Source: Sipunculus nudus
Lineage: Eukaryota > Annelida > Sipuncula > Golfingiida > Sipunculidae
Direction: 5' to 3'
DNA length: 64,000 bases
Assembly: GCA_026874595.1 (NCBI GenBank)
Contig: CM049313.1
Location: forward strand, 29,140,008 to 29,204,007
This document shows positions 24,430-36,819 of this stretch, in pieces (position 1 is the first letter of the stretch; every line of letters begins with the position of its first letter). The notes beneath the pieces are model-generated. The model did not search any database, had not been told where the DNA came from, and was given only the letters and a program-made list of their open reading frames with translations. The translations under genes and the position numbers were made by a program.

Positions 24430-25960
24430 CTTTATCAACAACTCATCATCGTGGCCTTATCGATTATAGAATAACGCGTCTTACTTTAACAAACTTAACC
24501 CTATAAACAAAGATCAGAATGGGTTTCGAAAAGGTCGCTCCTGTTCTGATCATATTTTTTAGTTACTTCATCATTAAGTAATCGTTTGCCTCAAGGAATA
24601 GAAACACATCGCCCTAGTAAGTGGGCATGTGCATGCATGCAGGAAAAAATCTGTTGATGGGTAAATATATGAAACTACTCTTCACTCGCGACTGTTTGGA
24701 CTAAAATTTGATTACAAAATCTATTAAACCATAAAAAAAGTTTATATAGTTGTTATTCAGCTTATGTATGATTAAGTAACAATATTTTCACAAATTGGTT
24801 TGGGGTACTATGTGAGGTACAAGGCGATAAAATCCGTCACGCTGTTTAATATATATGTATTAACGGCTTAGCAGGAAAAATAAAAAGCCTTATGTCGGTA
24901 TAAAATACATTTTTATGGCCTAAAAGTTCTGATTTCCTAGCGCCTGTTGGATTGTAATCTCTTGGTCTAGTATTGAGCAAGTTTAAGAATTTTAAGGATA
25001 CTATACTTATATGACTCCTTTACAAACTTAAACACTATGATGGTAGTATCAGTCCTATAGATTATGCGTCTGAGTTATGGGGATATGCATAAACCCCGTC
25101 ATGTGATAAAATTCAAAACAGACCTCCCCGTTACTTTTTTAGTGTTCACAGGTTCTGTATGTGTAATGGCTGCTCTAAAAGAGACATTGGTTGTTTAACA
25201 TGTAGATATCATTTGATTGAGATGTTATACGGTTTTGGAATCACTATGGATTACACAAGCCTAACCAAGAAAGTATTCATATTGGATTATAACCTTGCAA
25301 GTCGCGGATAACTGAGTGTTCAGATGCAAAGAAGTAAGATACTCGAATCCATTGATGTATATTAATACACACATATAATGAAATAGCGCCGCATTGCCAA
25401 CGTAATCTGAACCAGAACTTACCTTCTGATAATCAACAAAATTAAATGGCTTGAACAATACCGATCAGTTCTGAAATAAAGATTTTTTATCAGTTTTATC
25501 AGCACTCAGTGCACGGCACATAATTAAGTATATACGTAAAAAGTATATGGCCTGATCGACGACAGCAAAGTTCAGTACACTTGCTCGGCTTTGGTGTGGG
25601 ATACTTGCGCTGAGAAGTGAAACTGACAGATTTTAGACACCATATATAGGCTGATACCACCAAATAAATACAAGAACCTAAACACTGAAGCAAGGGGCTG
25701 TGTCATATGTAAAAACGGTGACGTCGAAGATGAGAGGCACAATGGTTTTGAATGTTCTGCATATATTACGAACCCCTAACAATTCTGTATGATAAAACAT
25801 CTTACACAATTACGCAGTTTCCTATACTTGATAAAACAGTTTAATTAATAAATTATAACGGTAAGACTTTGGTAGAATACTTGGTCCGCTGTTGGAACAA
25901 GTGTAAAAATTTACTTTTACGCCGTTAGAAAAAAAGCACAACCCGTACACTCTAAAGATG
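24430..25960 (+). pseudogene. Degenerate LINE reverse transcriptase and C-terminus
   Basis: Reading across frames, NKDQNGFRKGRSCSDHIF appears at 24506-24560 (LINE finger motif). LTNWFGVLCEVQGDK and INGLAGKIKS follow at 24790-24890 (the GVxQGD region). SISPIDYASELWGYA lies near 25048, RYFFSVHRF near 25130 and LTKKVF near 25260. A cysteine-rich tail, CVICKNGDVEDERHNGFEC, lies near 25695-25755. The order matches the 3' half of a non-LTR element ORF2, ending in a CxxC-H-C knuckle. Many stops, and large losses around the catalytic Asp motifs, show it is dead. Confidence 0.72.
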
Positions 25961-25969
25961 AGAGAAAAC

Positions 25970-26665
25970 AAAGTCACTCCAGACTTAGTAGTTTAGAAAT
26001 GGAAACAAGATTTAATTGATATATCAGAGGAGATTGTTTATATGGGATTCTCCAAGATTTCTGACACAACAAATTACGTACCACTTAGGAATTTTCAGTT
26101 TTATGAACTACAACGTCGGGTGACGTTAAACCCACTTCTTCATAGACTGAATGTAGGCTAATAGATTCTCCTACTTGTACCTTTTGTAAATTAGTAAGAG
26201 AAATTTTATCACATATTTTTTGGAATTGTTCTCTTGTCGCTAACTTGTGGTTAAAAGTACAAGAGGTTTTGAATAATTCGTCATTAAACTCTTCTGTTAA
26301 GTTTTCAGTATCTGAAGTTTTGTTAGGTTAAAGCGAACATAGATGGTTAAATATGCTAACACTGGTTGCTAAAAAGTATGTTTGTAATTGCAGATGTCTC
26401 AAAATGTTACCGAACTATCATGGATGTATAAGCTATGTTAAGCAGATTTATTCAACATATGATGTAATCGCTAAGAAACTTTGAGGAGGTAAATTAACTC
26501 AACATTATTCAAAATGGGAAAACATTACCGACCTGCTCTCCTCTACATGAATAATCTTCACGATTCAATGTAAATTGTTATTGAAATATTAATGTATGTA
26601 TGTTTGTATGTATGTACTGTTACGTGATGCATGTTCTACGTTTCTGTAAATAAAAAAAGAAAGAA
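25970..26665 (+). pseudogene. L1/Tx1-like LINE C-terminus with 3' tail
   Basis: NYVPLRNFQFYELQRRVTLN is followed by PTCTFCKLVREILSHIFWNC near 26173-26232, the zf-RVT knuckle (CxxC-x-H-x-C) at the end of L1/Tx1-type ORF2 proteins. Continuing frames give SVKFSVSEVLLG, a stop, LNMLTLVAKKYV and a final HYSKWENI. A TATG-rich stretch and TGTAAATAAAAAAAGAAAG follow, resembling an A-rich LINE tail at about 26645-26665. It starts after the knuckle of the preceding remnant, so two LINEs of different type probably lie end to end. Confidence 0.75.
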
Positions 26666-26790
26666 AATCCAAACAATTCATCATGCTATATAAAATATAC
26701 ACAATAAATATACACAATATAAACATGTTAAGATACGGACACAAATATACATGTAAACTCCTTGGATATACGCACGGCGCGTCAGTGAGT

Positions 26791-27018
26791 GCCGGACCCA
26801 CAACAACTGAGCTATTCGTCCGGCAGTTTTATTTTATGTCACTTATAAAGCAAAGAAGACACTGCCGGATCCGCATCGATTGGGCTATTCGTCCGGCAGT
26901 TTTATTTTATGTCACTTAAATAGTAAACGAGACTGTGCCGGACCCGCAACAACTGAGCTATTTGTCCGGCAGTTTTATTTTATGTCACTTGTATAGTAAA
27001 AATAGTCAGTGCCGGACA
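26791..27018. repeat. 73-bp tandem repeat, about 3 copies
   Basis: Units start GCCGGA at 26791, 26863, 26937 and 27011. Each has GAGCTATTCGTCCGGCAG followed by TTTTATTTTATGTCACTT. CCGGA and TCCGGC make each unit partly self-complementary. Confidence 0.92.
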
Positions 27019-27529
27019 GGTCACCAACCACGACGGCAGCCATAGCGTTTGAAACGTTTTGTCATTCTCGATGCTGGATGCTGTTCTTGCAATGCCGTAC
27101 GCAGAAATGGAGGCTGCTTTTTGAAGCCTAATTTAACAGCTTTTTCACAGCCATTTTAGCGGGAGAACGCCGTCGCTGGCACAGCACGGCTCAGTTTGGC
27201 TGTACCAGTCAAAACAAGATGCCCGTTTCCCGTTATCTGCGCAGTACGCCACTTCGCATGTAAACCGGAACTAGTACAGAAAAATAGCTGCACGGCAGTA
27301 TTCACGGGTCCGGAGCTCTAGACACTTCGTAATTTGTTTTCCTCGCACTAAAGGCGACAGTGTGCGACACTCATCCCAGGATATATCCTACCTGTGCGAC
27401 AATATGCGACGGTTAGCTACATCATCAAACTGCAAAACTCTCTACCCTTTGGCCAGCACCACACACTCCAGAATATATTCTACCAGCGATGGTTAGCTAC
27501 AATTTCAAGCTGACACTCGCTTGACACCT
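27019..27529. other. GC-richer spacer
   Basis: GATGGTTAGCTAC/GACGGTTAGCTAC words recur at about 27408 and 27486 beside GAATATATTCTACC/GGATATATCCTACC, hinting at an old tandem unit of about 80 bp. No open frame or promoter can be supported. Confidence 0.3.
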
Positions 27530-29166
27530 ATGAATCTGAAATTCTGCATACAGTTAGATGTCCCCAAAATCTCCTACCATACCAAAAATTGGGTCACTAA
27601 GACTTTGTTCATTGGAGATATTAAGGAATAACCTCCATTTTCCATTAAAACCCATTGTTACACTTAAAGACTGCCTAATATCAAAACCACTGATTTGTTT
27701 TTGTATCCATATTTTTCCATACATTTCCTATGTACATACCAAAAATTAGGTCAGTATTGTGTAATTTGTTGAAGTTATGGGCCAAAACATAATGCACCTT
27801 GGGAAAAAAAATCAGGAAATATATTTACTCACTTTTCAAATTTTATAAGTTATTTGCATAAATATAAAACCAGTACCTTAAATTTGGCCAAAATTTGGCC
27901 ATGGCACATTTTTTTTCCTGTAAGCACTGTTGATTTAATTTTTATATTATGCACAAAGTAAGGATTTCAGCTTCTATATTCTGAAATTTGAGAAGAATTG
28001 ACCAAAAACTGGAGCTTTTATTAAAGTTTTTATGGGACCATGTAACACCTAGCCTATACTGAAGCCCCCCTATATGTCCCCACATTAACCTTTCAGTGAA
28101 CTTTCGGGCCAATTATGCATGCTTGAAGCGAGGCCTACTGTGCAGCCAGTCAGCTCTTTGGTGGCTTCAGCTGGATCTAACTGTCCAACCCCCTCCTCTA
28201 GTAGTTGTTTTAGCCATAAACAATAATTTTCAAAAAATTTATTGGTTTATAATAACAACTTTTAGAAAAAGTAATTTTATAGTTAATGAGTAACAGGGAA
28301 TTACCTTGCAATTACTGATATTTTACAGATCTTCCATGGATGGCCGAAAATATATTCCAAATGCACCATGCAGTCACCACTGGGTATTTTCTATTTCAAT
28401 CATAAAAATAAATAATTAAATAAAATTCTTGTTTATAATTAGGGATTATATGAAGCAAACTAATGGTAGACAAGGAAGCAGTTGATTATATTAAATTAAT
28501 AAAAATTTCAAGGTCTTTTCCAGGTGTTTAATTTTTGGTTTATTTTTATTACAAAATTTAAAAAAAAATGATATGTCAAATTTTTAAAATATTACTCAGA
28601 CAAGTGCTCATTTAAGATGTCAATATGTTTGACTTATGACATTTGGACTCTTGGCTGTATCTGCCATTACATGATACTAGATAAATAATTAAAATTTATA
28701 ATACTGATTCCTTTTTAGTTAATAAAATTAAACATGCCCAACTCCAATTTGCTCCTTGTATAATATATTGAGTGTTTTGATCCTTGGGTTATTTTTAACA
28801 CATGTATCAGTTTTGATCCTTGGGTTATTTTAAACACATGTATCAGTTTCACAGCTGAGATTACTTTTCTTTTTTTCTGATACATGTTTTTTAAAAAAAA
28901 TAATAAAAAATTTCAAATGTGATAAAAAAATCTGATCTTAGACAAGTTTTCATTATGATGTCTATAATGTTAATAATTGTCATAAATGTCTTGCTATGTT
29001 TAGTGTGCAGACAGTGATGTGATCCTATTCACAAAGTATTCATTTTCTCATAGCTTTCATATGCTAATACATACAAAAAACAATTTCACAAGAAATAAGC
29101 CTATGTTGTATTTGCTAAAATTTTCAAACTTCAGCTGATTGCCGTAACCCATGGGTCCCTTTATTG
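27530..29166 (+). mobile_element. Degenerate repeat related to the 61259-63393 element
   Basis: TTAGATGTCCCCAAAATCTC and the following ~300 bp match 61410-61700. The end CAGCTGATTGCCGTAACCCA plus TGGGTCCCTT (29131-29160) matches the 3' end at 63362-63392. The 5' TCCG-rich head is missing. A direct duplication of 36 bp (28774-28845, GTTTTGATCCTTGGGTTATT) lies inside. Part of it (28855-28980) also recurs at 45558-45655. No coding capacity is visible. Confidence 0.55.
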
Positions 29167-29263
29167 ACAGTATGTTTGAAAGGTTTCAAGACACCTGTAC
29201 ACCATTTAGCCAGTTTAAGATATTAAGTAATGCCGACTTCACATTTTAATCATGCTTTGTCTT

Positions 29264-29271
29264 TTACAGGT
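29264..29271. repeat. 8-bp target-site duplication (left)
   Basis: TTACAGGT, repeated exactly at 30300-30307 on the other side of the hAT element. Confidence 0.9.
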
Positions 29272-30299
29272 CAGGGTTGGGGTCAAGTACTCTGAAATGT
29301 ACTCGAGTACAAGTACAAGTACTTTGCTTTTACCTGAGTACAAGTACAAGTATGAGTACTCAAATTTTGAATGTACTCAAGTACAAGTATAAGTACATTA
29401 AAATGTACTCGAGTACAAGTACAGTTTTCATTCTTAAAGAAAAACAACATCGGTACTCCCTTTAAAACATTTTTTTAATTAAATACATCAATGTTTGTAG
29501 GCAATATTGACAAACTTTAAAATATAAAAAAGTCTCAGAATCTCTTTGGCCACGTTGTAAAGGTGCAGATGTCATTTAAAAACTAAAACTGGTTTTAAGA
29601 CATGAAATTAACATGTGAAATATGTGGGATACACAGTTCATGGAGAAAAACTGTCACTGCCAGGCTTAGATCCCATTACTACGAATGAACATCAACTGTT
29701 CAAAGGTGCTGTCACTCAACTGACACCGCTCTGGCCGAAAAACTTTTCCCCCAATGTTAACAGTCTCTCCACTGGTGCAGAAGATGCAGGTACACAGAGA
29801 AACCTATTATAATTAAAATTTAGGTGGCCATTCTTTTTTATATAATACTCTTCATTACACTACATGAATAAGTAAGACAGTTACTGCCAGTTATTAACAA
29901 AGTTTTGCAGGGGTGTTTCAGTGGGTGATGTAACAACAATGTGTAGAAGCAGTGGGGTGATCATTTCTACTGACATTTAGGGAGAATGCCATCTCTAAGG
30001 ATACAGCTGTGCCCTGTTGACTCTAATGTTAACTTTTAGAGTGTTCATGTGACTGAACATTGTTAGACTGTAACTTTGGCTTTTAATAAATTAATACAAT
30101 ACACATGAACTGCATGTTTCTTTGGAAAAAGTACTCAGATGTACTCAGATTGTACTCAAGAGTACAGGGTATTTTTTACTGTACTCGAGTACAAGTACAA
30201 GTACGAGTACAAAAAAATTGTATGAGTACTGAGTACACATGAGTACATGAAAATATGTACTCGAGTACACGAGTACTGAGTACATCGGCCCCAACCCTG
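29272..30299. mobile_element. Non-autonomous hAT-type transposon (1028 bp)
   Basis: The ends CAGGGTTGGGG and CCCCAACCCTG are exact inverted repeats, flanked by identical 8-bp copies of TTACAGGT. An 8-bp duplication with CAGGG ends is the signature of the hAT superfamily. The subterminal 150-170 bp on each side is packed with GTACTCGAGTAC and AAGTAC words, a plausible array of transposase binding sites. The interior holds no transposase; the frames of 61-82 codons are products of the GTAC repeats. The exact duplication argues for a fairly recent insertion. It sits on an acceptor-like TTTTACAG|GT. Confidence 0.9.
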
Positions 30300-30305
30300 T
30301 TACAG

Positions 30306-30410
30306 GTACAGGAAAGATCAACAGAAAAAGGTAGACCAAAGAAGGAAACAAGGTCATCTTCCAAGCGTAAGAAGAAAGTATTGAAAACAAAAAGATGCCA
30401 AGAGGTCTAG
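30306..30410 (+). CDS. Candidate terminal exon of a basic nuclear protein
   Basis: After the acceptor-like TTACAG (to 30305) the frame reads 34 residues to a TAG at 30408. It contains TEKGRPKKETRSSSKRKKKV and ends KTKRCQEV. KGRPKK resembles an AT-hook core, and SKRKKK resembles a nuclear localisation signal. The hAT insertion lies immediately upstream and has duplicated the acceptor, leaving one copy at each end of the element. At the exon the pyrimidine tract is now supplied by the transposon end (CCCCAACCCTG). I recognise no family and see no upstream exon in the window. It could be a real last exon, a pseudo-exon or chance. Confidence 0.35.
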   Translation, partial: VQERSTEKGRPKKETRSSSKRKKKVLKTKRCQEV

Positions 30411-32659
30411 AGCTTCAGAAATTAAAAAAAAATATAACCAAGTCGAACCAATGCATTATCCAAGCAAAATCAGCAATGTAATCCTGGGCAAAACAAAACA
30501 TCTTTCAAAGAAATGATTCCTTACTCATGAGGGAACATTTAGCTTAACTGAGACTGAATGAAATGCTCAGATATATCAAATTGTGAACAGCTGCTTGTAA
30601 AATCACAATTGTGTAGCAAAACAAACATACCTACTTGTCATAGATATACCTATACTGATGCTACCCTCGTGTAATCTATATACATGGGTATTATCAGTTA
30701 AAGTTTCAGGAGTCTAGCTTTGAAATTGAAGGTTTGTAATTATTTGGTGCAAAATTATATACTTTTTCACTTGTCTTATATTTAACGGGTATTGGTTGAG
30801 AAAGATGTGAAATTTTCTTAAATACAGTTATAGATTTTCCCTTCCAGTTTTTCAAGGTGTGAATTGCACAGAACCCACTTGATATTTTGGTATGTAATTT
30901 ATGAATACAACTTTTAAAAACACTACAAACATAACTAGAAAAGCACTCAGAGAGGGCATACCTTCGCCAAGTCAGCTCATTAGCCCATATGGAACTGTCA
31001 GAAAAAGTCAGTGTGACCTGTTAGTGTATTTTGTGAGCTATGTGAAAGAATACAATTTATGTACCCTATAAGTCGGATACATGTCGTAGCAGTTGGACTT
31101 AGAAACTTCTAGCTTAGCATCTAGGGTGGTCCAAGTTGAACCTTTTTTGAAAAATAAGGTCACCGTTACCTATTTTCGAAGGAGTATGGGCAAAAAACAT
31201 GATTTGGAGAACTACTAAAGTTATTCGTCCCATTGTTTAAGGTTTCTTAATAAATAGTTTTCACCAAATCATAATATCAATTATTTATAGATCCATCACC
31301 TGTATTTCAAATTCAGATGAGCGCCATTGCCCTTTGGCCAGTAATTTTATAATGATATAAATTTTTCACAAATATGTCACTAAGTTGTGACTCAAACTTT
31401 GAATACCCGCACAAATGTTAACTTGACAGGTAATAAATTATGTTATTACAGTAACGTATCATTTTGTCACATATTTGTGTGTGAGCTGTTTGTAACTTGT
31501 TATAACTTGTTTTTGAATGATTGTCAATCATAAGAATGAATAGATGAGTTACGAATGACAATGGTGTGTTGACCAGTATGCAAGATAGGAGTTGAGAGAA
31601 TGGGAAGGTTTGGCAGTAACAAGATACTGCATCGTTAATCTAAATTTTCTATTCACAGACCCAGCCCCGTCCCCCCCAAAAAACTCCAAAAGTTACAGTT
31701 ATCTTTTTGTCCTAAGTTTTGATACATGATGTCTGTTAAAATAAGCTTTCATCCACCATCGAATTTCGTATCTTCGACAATGGTCAGTTTATGGTAGAGC
31801 ACCAATATCCCAAAAATTACCCAAAATTCCTCGAATTTTGAAATAATCTTCCATTATTAAATTAAAAAAAACTTGTTTTTGATCAAATATGGTTTGGAAA
31901 ATACCCAAACACTAGAACTGAATTAGTCCTAATATGATATTTCGGCCACAAATATTTGGTGCAATAACTATAGGGATCAAGTTTGAGCGACTGAAACAAA
32001 ATCTGAACCCATACTTTCTTCTACTGGAGAATGTGCTTGGGCTCGGTGCCTTGCCCCACATATTTTCCTTGCTAATGACCAGTAATTTCTTAGTGAACAC
32101 ACGCTTCTGATGTTCATTTTGAACACACATTTAGTAGAACTCTCAGTGACGTCGCGTACAAGTATTTTATTTACTTTCGCGCAATGTGGAAGTCTATTAG
32201 GCATCAAACCCACATTTTTTTGTGGAGAAAATGTGGGTTAACTACTTGTTGCAGCAACTTAAATCTGGTGAACCCACAGATCTGACATCCTTGTCTATGA
32301 CCTCGAGTACACAGTCATAACACGTCTTGAAGAAAAGTCAAGATTTTGCCCTTATTTTGACAATAAAACCTTTAAAAATTTAAATTAATAGTATATTACT
32401 TATTCAAATTGTATAACTTGAAGCAGATCCCACATTTTATTTTTACCCACAAACGTGCATGGGTTCACTTGATGCTGTAGTCGCTCTAAGTTGAGCGCCT
32501 GTTAGTGCACTTATATACACCTACGAAGTCTGATATTGGACAACCACCATATTTTTACCAAATTAATTTAAAATATATTTTTTTATAAAATTGGTGATAT
32601 TTAACTTTTGAAGCGTGTATTTTCTTAACTTCATTTGTAAGAAATTCAAATATTAAGGC
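30411..32659. other. AT-rich spacer with one diverged repeat unit
   Basis: 31080-31200 resembles one unit of the 60110-61258 array: GAAACTTCTAGCTTAGCATC, AAGGTCACCGTTACCTA and GGGCAAAAAACATGATTT. Its hormone-element palindrome is broken (GGTCACCGTTACC). CCCACATTTTTTTGTGG with AAAATGTGGG forms a small hairpin near 32208-32238. No gene is recognised. Confidence 0.4.
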
Positions 32660-34850
32660 ACTAATTGATGTATTTTAGTAGCTCAGGTAAGCACGGCTTT
32701 GACAGCGTACAAGCTTACAGCTTTTAGGCGAATCCGGGGCGATGTGCGAGTACACGGTTATTCCATCTTAAAACTGTTAAAATCTCACTACCCCCACCCC
32801 TTGAAAAATACCTAGTGTTATAAATGCGTTATAATTGTTAATTAAATTATTAAAGGAATTTATTGATTGGAATAGCAAGCTCAGTTAAGCACGGCTCTTA
32901 GCTCAAAAGCTTAACACTTTTCGCGCACTAAGAGCAGTTTTTCAAAGCAGGCATGTGACTCCAGGAGTACATTTTCAGCCATGTCTTCAAGAAAACAAAA
33001 ATACTAAATCATATTTTATTAGTGCTTTTATACCTCGCGTCATATTTCTCAAATGGCATGCAGAGCTAAGCGCCTCCGTTTCTCAAAGCAGACGTACATG
33101 TGCTGAAAGACGCAATACATTAAAATCAAATTATTATGGCACTAATTGTAGGATATAACTAGCTCAGGTATAAGCCCGTTTCTTCGGTCGAAAGTGATAG
33201 CATTTTTCGGAGGCTAAGGGCCGAGATGCGCAGCACCTCTGCTTATCGAAGCACGCACATTATTTTCACGTGTACACTATTATTCCGATGTTTTTAACTG
33301 TCAAAATACGTAAAATATTAAATTGTAAAATTAACGCAACTTATTAATAATATTCGCTTGCTCAGGTAAGTCCGGTTCTTAGATCGAAAGCGATACCAAT
33401 ATCGGGGTGCCAAGGGCCGAGATGTACAGCCCCTCTGCTTATCAAAGCACACACCTTATTTGCCCAAGTTCACTATTATTCTGATGCACGCACCTTATTC
33501 GAATATGTACACTATTATTCTGATGTCTTCAAACTGCTAAAATACGCAATACATTAAAATCAAATTATTATGGCACTAATTGACCGCTATAACTATAGCT
33601 CAGATATAAGCACGGTTCTTAGCTCAAAGGGGATACCATTTCTTGGGGGCTAAGGGCCGAGATGCCTATTACCTCTGCTTATCAAAGCTGCCACATCATT
33701 TGCAAGTGTACACCATTTTCCGATGTTTTCTATGACTGTCAAAACACGCAATATATTAAAATTGTATAATTAACGCTATTTTTAAATAATATTCGCTTGC
33801 TCAGGTAAGTCCGGTTCTTAGGTCGAAAGCCGTACCATTTTTCGAAGGCTAAGGGCCGAGATGCGCAGCATATATGCCTTTAAAAGCACGTACCTTATTC
33901 GAATATGTACACTATTATAATGATGTCTTCAACCTGTTAAAAGACGCTATACATTAAAAGTTAATTATTATGGCACAATTTGTGGGATATAACTAGCTCA
34001 GGTATTATTAGCCCGGTTCTTAAGTCGAAAGAGATACCATTTTTCGGAGGCTAAGGGCCGAGATGCGCAGCATATCTGCTTTTAAAAGCACGCACCATGT
34101 ACACTATTATTCCGATGTCTTCAAACTGCTAAGAAACGCAATACATTAAAATCAAATTATTATGGCACTTATTGATGAGTATGTCTAGCTCAGGTATAAG
34201 CATGGCTCTTAAATTAGCTCACTTGTTTTACCACATTTCGGGGTCCTAGGAGCCAAGATACACACCATATACACATATATGCTTATCAAAGCATGCACCT
34301 TATTGGCACGAGTAGACTATTAATCGGATGTGTTCAAAGTACTCGACGAGAGATACATTGAAATCTAAATATGATTGCATAAAATGGTGGGTATTACATA
34401 GCTCAGGTATATAAAAGATAGTTTCTTACAGCTCACAGGCTATATACCATGCACTTTTCTGCACCTAAGGACCGAGTCGCCTAGGACATCCGCTTCTTAA
34501 AGCAGGCATTTGATGTCCACGTGTACATCACCGTTTTTCTGTCATCGAACTACCAGGACACACAACTGAAATTAAAATATATATCGGTGACTTTGACTTG
34601 CTCATGGAAAGCACGGCTCTTAGCTCACGAGATGACAACTTTTTGACGCTTACGGGCCGAGGTGCCATCCACACCCTGGTCAGAACACGCATCTCATTTT
34701 CAGGTGTTCACAATCATTCATATATCTTCAAATTAATAAAACAGTAAATTAAAAAGTAATTGAAATATCATCATTAACGTATTTATTAATGCAAATTGAT
34801 TGCTCAGGTAAGAACGGCTCTTAGCTCAACACAATATAATGGAATCACGC
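32660..34850 (+). repeat. ~195-bp tandem repeat array, block 1 (about 11 units)
   Basis: Each unit has GCTCAGGTAAG or AGCTCAGGTATAAGC, then CGGTTCTTAG, then TTTTTCGG and the well-kept core GCTAAGGGCCGAGATGC, then TGCTTATCAAAGCACGCACC, ACTATTATTCCGATG and CAATACATTAAAAT. Units alternate between GCTTGCTCAGGTAAG and AACTAGCTCAGGTATAAG types, giving a dimer of about 400-440 bp. Divergence rises towards both ends. No open frame runs through. Confidence 0.9.
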
Positions 34851-36819
34851 GAATGATGCAACGCGTCGAGCAAACGTGATTCTCAAAAGGTTTTTTTTCT
34901 CTCGTTCACTGTTTCTTCCTTATCTTACATTAACAAGACATGCAGTTAATTAAAATCTGATTATAAGGGCACATAATGATCGGATTCACTTGATCAGTTA
35001 CGCTTAGGCCTAACGTACACGACCATATACTACGCAATAATGTATCATGTCCGGAACTAATCCACCGTCGCCTTGCTAAAAAATAAATGGTCACATCGTA
35101 TATACTAATGTTTATTTATATAAAACATATCTCACAAAGGGTTATATATGAAAGATATATTATATTCATTGTAAAATTCTATTTAAATTTAACTGAAACC
35201 GTATTTGGAGACATGTCAATTCGCTTTCATTTGATTACGTATACATATTACAAACTGTTTTCTCCTATCATTTAAAATAGAATAATACCTATACATATAT
35301 TGTACACGGCTTTAAATGCTACAAAAAAGTTTGAACAGCCCATGTCATGGATCAGAGACATCTGATCCATGGTTCCCAGACACTACAGGTCAGAGACTAT
35401 ATAATTGTTTTCTTTATTAGGCGGATTTCGTGCATGGGCCATTCTCCATTTGTATACCTGCCACTTTATGTTTAAAACAGCAATGACATTTGTACCACTG
35501 TCTGTCTTTTAGGTGACAGCAAATTGACGGAATAAGAGCTAGCGTATTGTTCGCCATAGGAAGCTATGAGGGCGGTGGTCACGGTGCCTGTATACATCAC
35601 CCCAGCCTGTGCAATTATACATACAGTCACTCCCATGTCTTCAACCTTGCAAATAACCCAATGACTTAATAAAATAAATAACTCGTGATTCATGTGAACA
35701 AGACTGTTAACTCACCATTTGTCCAAGGGTCAACTCATAGAAAATAACACATCTTGTGTTAGCATAACTCTTATTTGCTGTTTAATAGTGTATATATATT
35801 TTCAACCCGTCCATCACCCCAGGAATTTTAGTTGTACGTGTATACTAAGCCTTTTATCTCTTCAACCTGCCCGAACACACAAGAAATTATCCAAAATATT
35901 AATATAGCCATATATACATATTCTCATGCCTTTATATGCTATATATTATAATGTATATTAAAACCGTGCTCGTGCGTGTCAACGCTTCTGCGTTTAAATG
36001 TGATATCTTCAACCGGCTTTACTTATTTAAAAGCCTAACTTATTCTAAATTCATTTTTATGCATAGCAAAGCAATATACAATGTTCAGCCAAGCAGTAGT
36101 CCGACATCAGTTTTATGTCATAAATAACGGTTATAAAGGTATTTGCTTATATACATGTAAAGGTAATTCGTTGAATTTCGCTGTTGTGCCTGCAGGTTCG
36201 GCAGACTCGCACGTAAAAGCACACGTATAGAAGCATGTTTAAGCACTGCCACATTGCATTCTCAGAGCAGTTGTGGATATTCATATTAAATCAGAAATTA
36301 TTTCCGTATATCTATCTATTATTGTAAAGTGAATACCAGATATAAACTGTAATATACTTTAATATTATTATTAGTCGTTAACTAAAACAAGTGTATTATA
36401 ATAGTAGGCCTAGTATAGTGCTTTTAGAACAAGGATTTGTAGTGGCCACATAAAGATTTTAGTTAGTAATGATAAGGCAAAAAAAAAAAAGGTTCGGTTC
36501 TCCGGCCCTTTTTTTTAAATCAGTGCGGGCGGGCGATTTTTTGTTTGATCTTTTTTATGTTTCGATAAAAGGTCATATGATCAGGAAAAGCATGATAATA
36601 ACAGGATTTTTTTTTTTGCTAAACAGGTAAAATCACTATATAACAAAGTAAAGATGAAAATAAAAATAAAGATTTTTGACGCGGGGGGGGGGGGGGGTTA
36701 AAATTGACGTAGGAGGTGCCTGAGAACCATACCTTTTTTGGCCTAACAGTATTATTAATTTTTTTTTTGAGTTGTAATATTTATAGGTGTCTTTATATGA
36801 TTGCGAGATAATATTGATC
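34851..36819. other. Diverged middle of the ~195-bp repeat domain
   Basis: Traces of the unit remain (ATGTCTTCAACCTTGC near 35635, TCTCTTCAACCTGCC near 35855, GATATCTTCAACCGGC near 36001). A perfect 10-bp hairpin CATGGATCAG-AGACAT-CTGATCCATG lies at 35346-35371. A G run of about 16 lies near 36682-36697. No gene is recognised. Confidence 0.45.

Noticed and set aside
29299-30290. GTAC-rich stretches as a microsatellite or promoter
   Set aside because: They lie within exact hAT ends and a target duplication, so they are the element's subterminal repeats.
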